NCBI GenBank assembly: GCA_013396915.1
Contig: VWZL01002849.1
Coordinates: 381,389 to 445,388, forward strand
DNA: 64,000 bases
Reading direction: 5' to 3'
From: Stercorarius parasiticus
Lineage: Eukaryota > Chordata > Aves > Charadriiformes > Stercorariidae
This document shows, piece after piece, positions 51,001 to 63,600 of the stretch (within the stretch, counting starts at the first letter, position 1; each line of letters starts with the position of its first letter). The position numbers were made by a program, and so were the translations under genes. The notes under the pieces were generated by a model. It saw nothing but the letters and a program-made list of their open reading frames with translations, was not told the DNA's origin and did not search any database.

Positions 51001-51159
51001 AAATACCCTTTTCTAAACTAACTGAAATCATTGAGAATTTTCTAGAAGCATGAGAAACAAGAAAGCATTAGTAGAAAAAAAGAGCTTCCTGTCTTTTTTG
51101 TGAACATTATATTTGAACTGAAGCCCTTCTACAGTGGATAGTGTTGTATCACTATCTCC
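48031..51159. other. Unique AT-rich DNA with A/C-rich and G-rich tracts
   Basis: No gene was seen. A/C-rich tracts lie at 49,142-49,195 and 49,478-49,590, and a G-run at 48,751-48,766 (listed separately). The minus-strand open frame at 49,429-49,683 is only the translation of the A/C tract. Confidence 0.6.
48751..48766 (+). repeat. G-run with quadruplex potential
   Basis: Eight G, one C and seven G in a row, followed by a purine-rich GAAAGAAAAAAGAGA tract. Such a run can form a G-quadruplex and is also prone to length variation and sequencing error. Confidence 0.85.
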
Positions 51160-51900
51160 AAAAACAAGTTGCCTGAGACCTATGGTTTTCTCAGAAGCTG
51201 ACTAAGAGTCTGCCCCAGAAGGTGAAAGGACCACCTAGCCAACCAAATAGCTGATCCTCAGACTGCTGGTTTCTCCACTGTCTGGCCCCCAAACCTACTG
51301 TCTCTCCAGTACCTCACTTCTAGACAACTTATCCTACTCAACAGCTAATTTGGCTTGAAAGTAGCTGGTGAAGTACACATACATGCAACACTGTAGTTCC
51401 TTAGGGAAACATTCACACTCTCTCCAGTTGCTGGCACTTAGACCTCAACACATAACCACAAACAACAGACAAGACTCTCACTGAGGAAAACAGGAATAGC
51501 ATTTAATATGCATGTATGACAGACTTTGGTGATTAGGTGCAGTGCTTAGCCAGACAAACCTACTGACCAAAAACTCCATTTTCCCATGCTTGTTCGCCCA
51601 ATTCACCCTGTTTTCTCCCTTTCCCACCGTTGGTCCTTCTCTAAACATCTCATATTAAGTCTCTCATAGCCCCACAATCCCCTTAAAACATTCTACAATG
51701 CTTAATACACAAACCCAAAATGGCCTTCCTTCTGCATCCCATCATGAGTCCCCTATCCCTTTAGGCAATTAAACACCCTTCAGTCTTCGAGGCATGCTGG
51801 GATCAACTCCCCTCCCTCCCTCCCTGACCCATCTTAGTGGGTTTCACACTCAGGAGGACAGGCCAGTTCTCCTTTGAGAACCGTACAAGTAGCAGAGTAA
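51160..51900. repeat. Unnamed interspersed repeat, copy 2
   Basis: The core at 51,395-51,640 matches 35,740-36,130 in the same orientation, most clearly CTCCAGTTGCTGGCACTTAG, then CTCAACACAT, GAGGAAAACAGG, CTACTGACCA and TTTTCTCCCTTTCCCACCG-type text. The outer limits are guesses. A (CCCT)n-like stretch sits near 51,810-51,823. It is probably an old LTR or part of an endogenous retrovirus; the family is not recognised. Confidence 0.45.
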
Positions 51901-52912
51901 GTGTGCTCTGCTTGCACTCATTAAGATACACCATTCCTCCACTTACTGTTTATTTGCATTTTTGGTGATTAGCCTTTAATCCTATTACCTAATCAATTAT
52001 TAGCTTTTATCCTTCTAGAAATCAAGTTGATTAAACTGTGCTCTAAGACAGAGAGCAAATTAATTGTTTTACATTTGCGTCTCTTTCCCTCTTCCTCACA
52101 TTCATATCTCATTGTTTCTTAACACTGATGGTTCCTTTTGATTTATAATGAGACAATGTTGTTCAATATTAAATCTATTCTAAAGCTAAGTGATTTTTAT
52201 TCTGCTAGTCAAAGTCCATAGGTTGTTTTTATATCTCCTGGTCCTGCTAAGGGAGACTTTGAAGGCATAATGCCAGCTGGATTGATCACTAGAGCTTGAC
52301 AATAAAGACATGAGAAAATTAGCATGAACTCCCAAACCAGACTAACTTCCTTGAATTTTAAGTTCTTCAGAAGCCACAAAATCAAAATATTTTCATAGCA
52401 ATTCAGAGAACTTTCAACAACACTACACTGAACAGAAGTAGAGTTTCTAATCTGCAGTTTAAGAGAGAAGTTCATCCTTTGAAAGCTATCAACAAATTCT
52501 GTGGTACTTGTATACAACAGATACATGAACGATTGCTTAAGAATTTAATTAAAAACACTGTTTTCTCATGAAAAGCAATCTCTAGGTTCCTTTTGCATGT
52601 TTGTTTCTCCTGCAACTTGAAAGGCATCTGGATACTACAGGTTCGCAGCATATTCTTTCAGATAGAAAAGAAACTTAAAAAACAGGATTTACAATTACGA
52701 GAGACAGTCTCCTGCTACAGAGGTGTGTGTAACTAAGGTTGCTTTTGGGGATCTAACACACACACAAAAAAAAAATTAAAAAAAATCACAAACATTGCTT
52801 CAAGAGGGATTTTCTTGTAACAACAATATTTTACCCCCACATGGATTCTGTCCTATAAATACTATCAGGTTTTGTCTATCTACTGCCCTAGAAATACATA
52901 ATCCTTTTCATA

Positions 52913-52943
<31 letters not shown>

Positions 52944-55900
52944 ACATTGCCCAGGTCCCTACTTCTGTGCACACTTTTCAATTATTTCTCTGGTCTTGAG
53001 TAGCTTGCAAATTGAACTAAGGACCAATCTTTTATTATCTGTATATGAAGTCAAGAATACAATACAACTGGACTTTATTTTGACCAAATATAGTTCACTC
53101 CATTATGTTGTAAGAATGAGGAAACTTTTTATTCTATCTGCATGCTCATTTGGTCTCACAGCTGCTGCTGCCCGTGTTCCTACGATGGTCTCTTCTCATT
53201 AACTATTTCAATTTCAAACAGGTCTCCTCAGTGATTCTTCAGTTCTGTTATGTAAAAACAAACAAAACCCCAAACGCACACACCCACACCCCCCAAGTAC
53301 TATAACACAAGACTTCAAGTCCTTTTCCTCCTGTGTCTAGAGCTAAATAAAAAAGATGAGGGGACAGGTCAGGGAAGATGAAATATTGGATGCAGTTTTG
53401 GAAACATTCTTATTTTCTTTTTCTCCCTCAGAAGGAGTAAAGAACATTTATCGTACCTACTGTAATATCAGTGAAGACAAGCTGCCCTTTTGAGACATAC
53501 TTTGGACTTTGCTTTCATAGTTCAATATGGTCTTATATTGAGTTTGTGTAAGTTCCATACAATTATCACTCAGATATCAGCATGATTAAGAGTACCACAA
53601 GATGTGTCTGCATTCAGTATAAATTGAAAATTCCTAGGGTTTTTCATCTGTTTAGAGCATTAAGAGAAATTACGTATTTGCATCGGGTAATTTATCTTAA
53701 CTTCCCAACATAATTCCTGAAGAAACATTTTGGGTTTTTTTCTAGCATTCAAGCTGAAAAGTTTTCGTTTGACTCCTAAGAAATGCAAAGACTACCCAGT
53801 AGACCTAACTGAACTTTTTCCCCCCTATCGCTTGTGATTGGCATAGTGGGATCTAACGATTTCTCCTCTTTGTCTGCTTCCCTGCTGGTCGTTCCAATCA
53901 GCCATCCTACCTCCAGCTGTAACATGTCCAGACAATTTAGCCCTTCATTAAGCCACATCACCTCCCTGGCATAACCACAGTTTTCAACAGAAAAATACAA
54001 GTTTCAGTATAAGCTTTTATTCTGTAACATGATGACTGTAATGCTTTCCAGCTTTACAGACAGTGTGCAAGCTAGAAAACATTTGCCAGAAAACAAGACA
54101 GTTCTCTCCTTCCTAGTTCACTCTCCTGCCGCTGTTCTTGGTTCCTAGATTTCCACTCTCAATATTAAGACTGGAGTTCTACTCTTCATTCCACTCAAAA
54201 AAACGAGGATAAGCTAACTCAAGTCTGTATTTCAAAAAAATGAAGCCAATTTTCCAAGAGTTAAGTAGCTATTCTGTCCACTTTAATCTCCGATTTTCAC
54301 AAAGTTTGTAACACTCTAGAAATCATGTTTGGATCTCAAAACATCTTAAACTCACCACTCAAAGCTTAAGGTGAAAAACCATACTTTGTAGGAAGGACTG
54401 AATTCTCAAATCTGGTAGTTTATTAAATCCAAAGGCTAAAACGTTAGCACCCAGTCCTACATGGGTACATGTATTAGATCTGCTAATGGCTTCAGTGCAT
54501 CCAAGATTCTGCCCAGGATGCTTCAACATTCACAAAATACAGATCAGCAAATACCACAATAAATACATCCTATATTCAAGTGTGTGGGCATAAAGTGTAA
54601 TATTTTAAGAGAACTGATGTGTTCAGAATTCCTATGTTTTGACTGCTGTTCTTCCCCTACAATGGAGGAGCCATATTAGATAAGGCTCAAGTATTTAATT
54701 ACTGTTACTTTCAGTAAGTGTGACACTGACCAATCGAATTACTAACAACGAATGTCAAATCACAGACTAAGAGACATCATAATGAAAATGTCAAAAATCA
54801 AGACAGCATTCTCTGTAACAAACCTTGCACAAAACTCCTTGGAAGAGCACAAAAAAAGTGTAAGACTATCATTCTGGGGAAAAAAGTCCAAGAACCCATT
54901 TCTTAAATCTACCTCTTATAAGCTATATTATTTAACTTACATACTAATATACTTGACAACACATTAAGTGCTTTTCACCACTGAATTATCAATTCACTCA
55001 TATTCAAATAATTTCTATTTGTAGCATTATGATTACCTAATCTTAGACATATTTCGTTAGAAGTCCATAGGTTGGCAATAACTTCATATCAAAATAACCA
55101 AACCTCATATATGAGGTATCAAAACTTTCTCATTATAGTGAAGTAAGATACCATTATGAGCTTCTGGAAACACTCCAATCTAATAAACCCAGGATATAAA
55201 GGCATTTTTTACTGCTAAAGGCACATTTTTCCCCCTCTTCCTGGATACCTGAAAATTACTTCCAAACACACATGGAACACAGAAGCCTACTTCCTTCCCA
55301 CTTTTACCATAATGATTACTTCAAAAAAAGTATTACTTTTCTTTTTTAATATTTTGCTGTCATAGAACTGACCTACAGCATCTTAAGGCTATCTTGTCAA
55401 ACGTACAGTCCCACCAGCTATACTGTATGTAACAGACTTCTTGACAGTGAAGTCTTCTATGAACCCCAATCAAGCTTTAACTTTGCACACATAATATGAA
55501 AGCTTCAAACAAGCAAAACTCAGATGTTATCCACAGAAATTAAACAGCAGAATTACATATGAAGTAATCTGTAGTTTCTCAGGGCAAAGAACGTGCTCCC
55601 CAAACTACCTAGCCCATAAAATCAAATGCAGATTTTAAAGATTAGTTAGTTTCACACCTATTTGCTAAAGACCAATTATTGTCTGTACACCAGTGGTATC
55701 AGGTATTTTAGATCTCACTTTTGTGACTGACTGAAAGGATATTCTATGGCTTCTAGGATAAAGTTTTTAACAGATCACAGTGCTCTAAAAAACAGGATTG
55801 ATCTTCCCATATTTCTGGGAAAAGCTAAGTCAACTAGAAGGAAAAACATTACAGATATTAAGTAAGAAACCTGCTAGTCTGAAGTCCTTAATCATCTAGA

Positions 55901-56565
55901 ATTAAAACGAAAATATCACCATTGCACGCTATAAGAAAATGCTGATGACCGATGTTTTGGGTAGACAGAAAAAATTCCTGGCAATCTGCTGAGCAGTAGG
56001 CTCATGCCTCAACTCCTACAGCTAACAGGACTCATATGACAGTTACCTTTAACACATACATCAGTTCTGGCACTCACTTGCCATTTGTAAATCTGTGGAT
56101 TTCAGGTTCCTTTTTATAGATTATTCTTTCTCACAGTATTTTTAAGTGAACAACAGGGAAGCCTGGCTGGTTCTTGTAGCATGATTGCAGAAGTGATCTG
56201 GCTTTTCTACAGGGTACTTGTTCCAGCTCAGAGAGACAGCTGAGTGAAAGAACAGGAACAGTAGTTTTCTTTTAAAGCTTGTAGAGGCAATGTTGTGTAG
56301 GTGGAATATAAATCAGTGTTTGGAGACCATTAGAATGGTTCTGTACAGCTGGGTAAATGAAGAAGTGGACATTTTCTGCTTAATGACAGCGAGACAAATC
56401 CTAGTCCCAGAAACAGAACTACAATTCCAGAGCATAGCATAGTTATTCCTCATTTTCCCTATAGAAAAAAACAGGCTAATAATAAACAGTTCTTGAAATA
56501 ATTATTCTGATTTCTTATTTTCTGATTTTTTTTAATCAATTTCCAGAAGCATTCTCTCTCCTAAG
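51901..56565. other. Unique AT-rich DNA, no gene seen
   Basis: Contains a 26-base poly-T run (52,918-52,943). An octamer-like ATTTGCAT word lies near 53,677. No repeat family or exon can be supported. Confidence 0.6.
52918..52943. repeat. Poly-T tract (26 T)
   Basis: An uninterrupted T run. It inflates the 135-codon open frame that crosses it (52,795-53,202), which should be ignored. Confidence 0.9.
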
Positions 56566-57140
56566 TGTCATGGTTTTGTCTGGGTTGGCCAGTGACAAGA
56601 TGAGAGATGCTCTACCCCACCTCTTGCTCCAAGGGGAGGAAGAAGAGAAAGAGTTATGAGTTTAGGAAAAAAACTAAACTCATGAAATAATAATAAATTA
56701 AAAAGGAAATAACGAAATAGATACTATATATACAAATATACACAAAACCATATCAAGCTCCAAGGGAGGTATCACTGGTGGACTCAGCGACAAATGGGAA
56801 CCGGAACACACTGACCAGGATCAAAAGGCAGATGAACTGACAGGTTCCTCCTCAGACACCAGTCATTGAAGAAAGGGAGCCATCACAAAAGAGTCCACTG
56901 GAGACAAACCAACTCTGATCCTTTTGATCCCTCAGCTTTTATAGTGAGCATGGCAGATGGACTGGAATACCCTATTGGTCAGTTTGGGTCACCTGACCTG
57001 TCCACTCCTCCCGGCAGCTGCAACCCCTCCACAGGGTAAACAACCAGGTCAGCTGACCCTGGTTGCCACAGCAACGAGTGTGAGCAAGAGCCTCTCTCAC
57101 TGAGCAGGAAGTCAGCTCCGCTCTACCCCAAACCAAGACG
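56566..57140 (-). mobile_element. Solo LTR with perfect 5-bp target duplication
   Basis: This LTR of about 575 bp lies on the minus strand. The plus strand begins TGTCATGGTTTTGTCTGGGT and ends CCCCAAACCAAGACG. It is flanked on both sides by CTAAG (56,561-56,565 and 57,141-57,145), a perfect target duplication that fixes both ends. The last base pair of the expected TG...CA ends has changed to CG, consistent with CpG-type mutation. In the minus-strand direction a TATA box, CTATAAAAGCTG (reverse of 56,933-56,944), lies in the middle. It has blocks such as CCCAAACTGACCAATAGGG that resemble other avian LTR promoters. No internal genes flank it. It belongs to a third LTR family, distinct from those at 3.4 and 34.5 kb; the name needs a repeat library. 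Confidence 0.88.
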
Positions 57141-57145
57141 CTAAG

Positions 57146-58369
57146 TCAGCTCACAAAAGCCTGAGCAAGATTCAGTGACTGCAGAACGAGGACAGACTGC
57201 TTGAATATACTACTCTTTCCTGTTAAAAATTTAGTTTTAAAGACTTCCTACTTTCTTTCCTTTTATCGCCTTTTAAGACATACACTTAGGATGAAGAGCT
57301 GAAACTCTGAAGCCGATTCCTAATTATAGGAAACCAAGTCTTTACTTCAGCTGCTAAAGAACCAGACATTTTCCTAAATGCAGAGAATTCAAAGCTCCAT
57401 AGGCAGAGAATTTCAGTCCAGCTATTCTGCTACCTAAACAGATTTTACAGAAAAATATTCAAATGCAGATGGCTAAGCAGCACCAGGTCTAAAACTTCAG
57501 TCTTTTATCTCCCTAAGCTTCCACTGACATCAAACAGAAGTTTGGGCCAATATGAATCACAAAAACTGGCCCTTCACATTCATTAGGCCTGAAACTCTGT
57601 TACCTTTTAATCCAAACTTCTAGGCCAAGCTGCACATTTACTGAAGTGTCAGGAAATAAGCTATGCCTTTTATACTGTTATACAAGCTACAATAAGGTAA
57701 AACATTCCGGGGAGGAATGGCCATTACGTTTTAGGAGCCTTGAATTGAAGCAATAATCTCTGAAATATCGAAGATGCCATTTTGTCTGCAAACTGGCATA
57801 TAAACAGTGTACATTAAGAAGCAACTCATCTTTCCTCAAAATGAAATTTCCTAAAATTATTTCCAATCAGAGAAGTCTCCAGTCATGCGAAAGGGGCCAT
57901 TCAATTCCTTAAGGGGAACGTTGGGAGAAAATAAAGTTTCTATTTAGAGGTGGGGTGGCAAGAAGAAATTAGATTTTGTAAATGGGTTTATTTTCTCTAA
58001 GATCAGTGAAATAATTGGTTTAATTAGACTCACATACAAGCCCATCTTCCAGTCAAACTTGCTATTTCAAGGAGGTTTAGTGCTTGTTCAAGGCCTGGAT
58101 TCTCAACCTTGCAGGTACTGCTGGAACTCAACTAGCTCTCAGATTGCTGCTCCTTGTTGCCCATTGTCACAACTGCATAAGCATGAAAAATACTGCTCAG
58201 GGAGACTGAAATCAAGGGCAATTAGATGTCTCCAAGGACTCAGGTGAAGAGGACAGGGATCTGTGTGAGAGTCGCAATCAAATCAAATCAAGTCAAGGAG
58301 AAAGGCTACAGCAGGAGGAGGATATTCTGTCAGTCAACACACGGCTTTGCAGCTGGCCAGAGGCTTTGG
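57146..58369. other. Unique DNA leading into an old CR1
   Basis: No gene was recognised. The part from about 58,060 may be the 5' portion of the CR1 that follows, because its texture is continuous with it, but I cannot align it. Confidence 0.4.
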
Positions 58370-60650
58370 CTTCTACAAACACACAATGATCTTCAAAGAG
58401 CAGGCTGCTGGAAAGGAACAGATGTGATACCTAACAAAAATGGGTCAACAAACAAAAAAGGCAAGATGGGATAGATTTCATGAATACAGTTGTGAGATAG
58501 ATACACACACAATTTTTAGGAAAAAGGGAAGAAAAATTACTGCATTGTATGTAAAGAAACAAATGCATGGAGCTGTCCTGTGGAATGATAATCTGAAACA
58601 GGACCTGGGAGAAGTCAAAGTAGATGTTGATGAACAGCTGTGGCAGCTATCCAAAAAGTAGATAGACAAAGCATTATTCAGATATTTGGAAGACGTTCCA
58701 GTCACATGTCTTGGTTCTCATAGAGGATTTTAACCACTCTGATATCTACTAACAAATCAGTACTGTGTAGCACAAGCAATCTAGAAGGTTTTAAAAGCAC
58801 ATTGGGCGTTTTTGGTTTTCTTTTTTTTTTTCCCCAAGAAAGAATGGGATAGGCCAACTAGGAAGGTTCTCTTTTGCATACAAAAAAACTGGTTATGAAC
58901 GTGATAGTCGCTGTGAATCTATGCTGTGGTAAATCTGCAGATGGAGGAATTTAAGATCTTGGGGAAAGACAGGGAAGCAAGCAGCAAAGACCCCAGGCTT
59001 CAGAAGAACAGATTTCAGTCTACTCAGGGAGCTGCTGGCAGGATTTCATAGAATATTGTCCAGGGAAAAGAGGAGCTCATGAGGTCTGACTGAGGTTAGC
59101 CTTCTTGAAGCACAAAGATGATCAAAGAAAGTGAGACAAGTGTTGGATGAAGTGATCTAAGAGCAAGAAAATGAGCAGCCATAGCAGAAAGCGTCCAGGC
59201 CGGATAAAGAACCCAACTAAGCACAAATACAAGAAGACAGGCTACAAGAAGTGGAGGTAGTGATATATTTATTATGAAGAAGAACTCCAGGAGAATTTGA
59301 AAGGCCAGTGCTTTACTGGAGTTAACACTGGAAGTATAAGTGAGGGGCAATGGGAAAGTACCGGTGTACATTGCAGTAAAAGGAAAGCCAAGAAAAGCTT
59401 TGACTCACTACTCAGTGGAGTAATCTAGTAATGAAGGGAAGTTTGATGTACTTGGTCCCTCCTAATTTCAGTGGCAAGTTCTGCTACCAAGTATCCTAAG
59501 TCAGTGTGCTTGCTAACAGAGTTTGAGGAGAAAAGGTGTGATGAGAAGAAAAATGAGTCACAGGCTACTTGAATAAGATGAACATGTACGGGTCCCAGAG
59601 CAGCTAACCAAACATCCAGTGGTGCAGAGGGACCTGCTAAAGTCATCATGAGGCTGTTCCACCAGGTTGGAAAGACTGCAGTGATCAAGAGAAGCTCTCA
59701 GAACTAGAACAAGCAACTAGAAAAAGACTAATCTTATGTCCCAAAAAGGGCATGGAGAAGGATGTGGAAAACTACAGTCAGTCAGCCATAATTCCATGCC
59801 CAAGAAGATCACAGAAGGCCTCAAAGCCATTTCTAGGCACATGAAGGACATGGAAGCAGACAGCATAGATTTACCAAGTCACACATCTGACTAACCTCGT
59901 CACTCTCTGTTGTAAGATGACTAACTGGATAAGGGGAAAGCAGCTAGTTACTTTGTATTGCTTGCTTTGACTTAAAAAATATATTTCAAAATTCTCTCTT
60001 GCAGTGTCCTTGTAGCCAAGCTGAGGAGGTATGCATTGGAGGCAGACAACAAGGTGGAAGGAAACTGAGATTATCAGTTCAGAGAGCGGTAGTTAAAATT
60101 TCAAAGTCTGTCTAGCAGTCAGCTTTGGGTGTTGTTCCTCAAGCTCCAATGTTTGCCTCAACAAGGGACCAGTGCTCTTCATCAACACTATCTACAACCC
60201 AGATGACAGAATAAATTACCTCATTATACCCTTATCAAGTTTGCAGGTGACAGGAAAAACAGGGTGAGCAACTGCTATGCTGGCGGGTAAAGGTGCAATT
60301 CACAGGAAACTCATGCTGGAAAAATGAGTGAACAGGAACTTCATGAAGAAAGACAAAGTCCTGTGCCTGTGAACAGTCTATCCCTATGCATTGGTATAAA
60401 CCATCTAGCCAGCAACTCTGAAGAAACAGACAGGCTGACAGTCAAATGCAACTCAAACTCATCCCAGCAGCAGTGAACACTAACCACGTAAAGGGCAGCA
60501 AGAACACAAACATGCATCTCCTCTGTTCAGCACTTACGAAGTTGTATCTAAAAAAATGTTCAGTAATGTGCCCAAAGTATATAGGAAATGTTGACTATTT
60601 GGAAAGAGTCCAGAGGAGGGCAAAGATGGTGAGGGAATTCAGCTAACTTG
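58370..60650 (+). mobile_element. Old CR1 LINE relic with endonuclease and reverse transcriptase traces
   Basis: This is one of the longest LINE copies in the window. The endonuclease is readable as RWDRFHEYSCEID (the CR1 WWDDSHDWSAAMD block), GRKITALYVKKQMHGAVLW (GGGVALYVKE...), KVDVDEQLWQLSKK, and LVLIEDFNHSDIY (58,711-58,749, the LVLVGDFNLPDIC motif with G changed to E), then KQSRRF and FRRTDFSLLRELLAG. Next come KRPGRIKNPTKHKYKKTGYK and KKGMEKDVENYSQSA (KKGKKEDPGNYRPVS). The reverse transcriptase box FADD is FAGD (60,240-60,251). The end has VYRKC-LFGKSPEEGKDGE-like LERVQRRA text near 60,600. Stops and frameshifts occur throughout and the 3' UTR is missing or unrecognised. It is a dead, ancient copy in plus orientation. 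The open frame at 58,440-58,661 is simply its endonuclease. Confidence 0.8.
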
Positions 60651-63600
60651 GTGGAAAGGTACAGAGTTCTTTTTAAAACCACTATTTAAATGATTAAATA
60701 ATAAAGCAGGGTTTAAAGATAGAGTCAAAAATATGTAAAATTATTGAGACTTCATCCAGGAAAGCTAAACATGTGTAAGAACTAGGGTTTTTTGCTTGTT
60801 TTTGTGTGTGTTTTTTTTTTTTAAATAAAAAACCTCCTTCAGCAACTCACAGACCATCAGATGCAGAATCCTTCACACCTGCTTATCATAAAAATAGGTG
60901 TCAGTTATCACCTCCATTTCTCTTTCACCTGTTTCCATGGTCATTTTAACAGTTATGAAGTTTGCCCAAAACATGAGGGAGGAGAATTTTTTTCTCAGAA
61001 ATCGTATCTGCCTATACAGCTAATGAATTTGGTCTGTTTTTAAATTCTACTTCAGCAATTGTGTCAAGAATTCCACTTAAGGAAATTCACAAAAACAGGG
61101 AGCGCCTCAGAGGAAAACAATTCTGGTTTACTTCTAATGCTTACTGTTAAGTTCTTGGTATAGCATTCATAGTGTCTGAAATTATATAGTTCTGAATTCT
61201 GTAATAGAGAGTTGCATATATGTTACAAAGTGAAAAGCATTCAGAAACTGTGGACTGCTTCCTTTCAATAAATATAATTACATTACTGTTTGAGTTTCTT
61301 CATAATCTACCTACATTTTGGAATAGTATGGATACACCAAATTATATTCTAATAATGTCTGCTTCTCACACCTCAATCAAATACATGGCAACAATGGCAT
61401 TCATCATCTTTATTCTATATGGAATTTTACTTGGTAATAAAATCTGCATGTTTTACATATATTTAATGAGCGAATGGAAAACAGCATTAATCATGCATGT
61501 TTATAAACCTAAACTTCATTTCCCTATCTCGTTCACTCAACCCCTTATAGTGTGAGAAAATTTTTTTGAGAAGCGACCTAAATTGACAAATCCACAGTCT
61601 CACATTTTGGTGACTGGTACACATTTTCCCCCTTATAGTGGATATACCAGTAGAGTGATTCCCACTAGTGATCTTAGAGAACAGAACAAGTACAGCAAAA
61701 GCAACAAAAAGCAAATAGGAGGAAAACCAACAAGTTTCAGATATGTATAATCTATCTCCAAATTTCATTAAATTCCACTTATTTCTAGTGGACCCTTTTA
61801 GCTTAAAATAGTCGTTTCAAACTATCAAAAGGCAATTAGAATGTTAAATTAATACATCAAGAAGAAGAAGAGTCTTTTTCTAACATAAGCAACTTTTCTT
61901 CCCAGTTTTACTGAAACAGAATCCTGTACTTTGGGGAATAACACAGCACAATACTGTGATCTGCCTTCAGATCACACAGTTCCAGTACATATAGAACTGA
62001 ATTCAGCAATATTAGCACCAAATAATTAAAAATATATAAATAACCACTCAAAGTGAGTAGAATCAAAATAAGCACTTCCATAATTATACTCTGCAATCTT
62101 CAAATTATCCTTGCAAAAAGTTCCTCGAATTCCTGATTTCCAACTCAAATACCCTCTTCTTGTTTAAATACACCAATATTGTTTTAGGTTGCTGTAATCT
62201 ACATCAGTTATTACAATAGCAGAATCAGGACAGGTGTCTAACAGCAATGAAAATGCTAATATTTACATACAAACCTTTCATACATCGGAGCTTTTCTCAA
62301 ACACCTTTTCTCCCCCAAAGATAAATATCAGGATAACATTAGCTATCACTATCAAACCTATTTAGTATTAGGATCCGTTTTCTATTTGCTCAATATTTCA
62401 GGCACATGTTCTACATCTTTGCTTATTGTTGAAGACTAATCAATTTGCAAGCAATATTCTTTCAAAACTCACTCAATTTCTATCCTTGCATAAAGTATCA
62501 AATTACAGGTATTACTAAGTCTCCACAGTCAAACTAGGCATACATCAGTTTTCGTAGCATTCTAAAAGAGAAATTACCCAGTCGTATCACCCACGTGATT
62601 TTCATCACTTTATATTTTCATTTTTTTCCTTCCACTTCAGCTGCTGTCACTTCCACTTCCATAGCCTCTTCCATTAGCCCGTCTCCTTGCTTTAAGTTCA
62701 ATGTCATCACCAGCCTTAAAAACAAAACAATAATTTTTAAATTCAAAAAAGTTAATCTCAACCCAAAACAACAAACTTAATTTTTCACACGCTTTTCTCT
62801 TCCTCACTTTGCTTTGACCGCATGGCTAAAGAGACCTAAAAGCAAGTCAAGTTCAGTAATAAGGGGGCCTTACAAGGGAGTTCTTATACCAATTTTTCTT
62901 CATTATGTTTTTGGACATTAAGAACACAGGTTTCAATACACCAGAATTCAAACAGCATGAAAAAGCAAGCAAGAGAAGAAATACAGAAGCCTCTTTTCTG
63001 GATTTCTCAAAGGTTTCCCCAGCATGGACTTTTTCTGCAAGTGGTCTCTCATTCCTCCATAACAGAGTACAGGTACAGGCAAGTGTTACCCGCAGGACAC
63101 ACTCAAATTTTACTTTGGTTAATTTACTGCCAACCCACACAAACCTTTGGCCAGAAGTCAGGCACAGAAGCAGATGCCCCAGGACTCACCAGCACACCAT
63201 TACCTGAGCACGCAGTCTCCAGCATCCCCACTCCCAGTTTCCCCTGTTTTCAACTCATGGTGCTCACACAAGCCATTAAACTTTCTGTGGCAAGGAGATG
63301 AAGAGGGCAGGAGGGGGAGTGAGACACAACACGGCACCCCACCTAACCCTCCCTCTTTCTCCTGCCCCAACGACTGATGAGGGCCAGGGCACAGGGGCAT
63401 ATACGCGTACTTTGATGGGCTGTGTACAGTTTTGGTGCCTGGTGGGGTTTCTTCCCCAATTCCTGGCATTCCATTATCACTAGTTAGCTGGAAGTGGTTT
63501 CCACTGGCACAGGGCAGTTTGTGCCCCCACAGGGCACCACAACAGCCCACTGTTACTCACAGCTCGTACCGCTCTATGATTCAGCAGTGCAGGGTCTATC

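Noticed and set aside
52795..53202. 135-codon plus-strand open frame
   Set aside because: It crosses a 26-base poly-T run that yields a phenylalanine string. The rest has no motif.
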